DNA of 6,573 nt from Actinomycetota bacterium (GTDB lineage: Bacteria; Actinomycetota; Thermoleophilia; Solirubrobacterales; Solirubrobacteraceae). The DNA is taken from assembly GCA_005883255.1 (NCBI GenBank), contig VAXS01000081.1, positions 1 through 6,573 of the forward strand, given 5' to 3'. The notes under the pieces were generated by a model. It was not told the DNA's origin. It saw only the letters and a list, made by a program, of their open reading frames with translations, and did not search any database. Shown here one piece after another: positions 6,311 through 6,573 of this stretch. Each line of letters begins with the position of its first letter. The first letter of the stretch is position 1. A program made the position numbers and the translations under genes.

Positions 6311-6573
6311 CTAGAGCGATACCACGCTCACCGAGAAGCGGGCCACGTAGCGGTCGCCGGGTGGGACCAGCCGCAGGCCCTGACCGCTCACCAACGCGTT
6401 GGTGGGAGCGGTCATGGGCTCGAAGCACACGTGCTCCTCCGACCCCGGCCCGTACACCTGCGCGACTGGGTAGCCCTGCTCGAAGCGCACCTCCAGCCGC
6501 CGCCCGGCCCCCTCGAGCAGGAACTCCGGCGGGTGGACGAGCTCCACGAACAGGTCGTCGAAGTCGCGCGCTC
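6311..6573 (-). CDS. Aldose 1-epimerase (mutarotase) family protein, C-terminal part
   Basis: 86 residues of the C-terminus are visible; the N-terminal part lies beyond the window. The reading frame stays open to the edge and begins ARDFDDLFVELVHPP, so the GTG at 6547 is an internal valine rather than a start. The segment GYPVAQVYGPG followed by CFEPMTAPTNALVSG and GLRLVPPGDRYVARF is typical of the galactose-mutarotase superfamily found in actinobacteria. The Glu of FEPMTAPTN corresponds, by family knowledge, to the catalytic base in the LETQ..PD.PN motif of GalM. These enzymes interconvert alpha and beta anomers of aldoses; the sugar here is unknown. The stop is at 6313-6311, 5 nt before the ureohydrolase ATG, so the two are probably translated from one message. 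Confidence 0.88.
   Translation of the reverse strand, partial: ARDFDDLFVELVHPPEFLLEGAGRRLEVRFEQGYPVAQVYGPGSEEHVCFEPMTAPTNALVSGQGLRLVPPGDRYVARFSVSVVSL

Overview
The window is very GC-rich with strong G/C bias at third codon positions, has GTG and TTG starts beside ATG, and carries actinobacterial-type genes (an MreB opening VGGRNFSGRD, a DUF5995 protein, an FEPMTAPTNAL-type aldose epimerase). This fits a rod-forming high-GC Actinomycetota. A Thermoleophilia/Solirubrobacterales-like lineage is my best guess, from family resemblance only. There are no RNA genes, mobile elements or CRISPR arrays that I can see.

Layout: (1) 1-1034, minus: mreB, complete except for its last few codons; a TAnnnT -10 element placed exactly for a leaderless GTG start precedes it. 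(2) 1209-2609, plus, divergent from mreB: a polytopic membrane protein with a GT-C-like look. Its start is problematic, and the natural ATG at 1105 is one base out of frame. (3) 2533-3198, minus: a stand-alone HD-GYP c-di-GMP phosphodiesterase whose 3' end overlaps the membrane gene by 77 bp, tail to tail. (4) 3199-3375: a less GC-rich divergent control region with two abutting inverted repeats. (5) 3376-4470, plus: a GGDEF diguanylate cyclase with an N-terminal signal-peptide/anchor segment and a histidine-rich basic stretch. (6) 4474-6573, minus: a tightly packed run in the order aldose 1-epimerase (3' part only), agmatinase-family ureohydrolase with an out-of-frame internal deletion, and a secreted DUF5995 protein. 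This run converges on the GGDEF gene with a 3-bp gap.

How the genes may work together: the HD-GYP and GGDEF genes diverge from one control region and encode opposing c-di-GMP activities, so they look like a self-contained make/break module. MreB belongs to the cell elongation machinery. The epimerase/ureohydrolase/DUF5995 run looks like one transcript, but its members do not make an obvious pathway, and the middle one appears broken. The points most worth a second look are the c-di-GMP pair with the odd topology of its cyclase, the broken ureohydrolase, and the likely one-base error or lesion at the start of the membrane protein gene.
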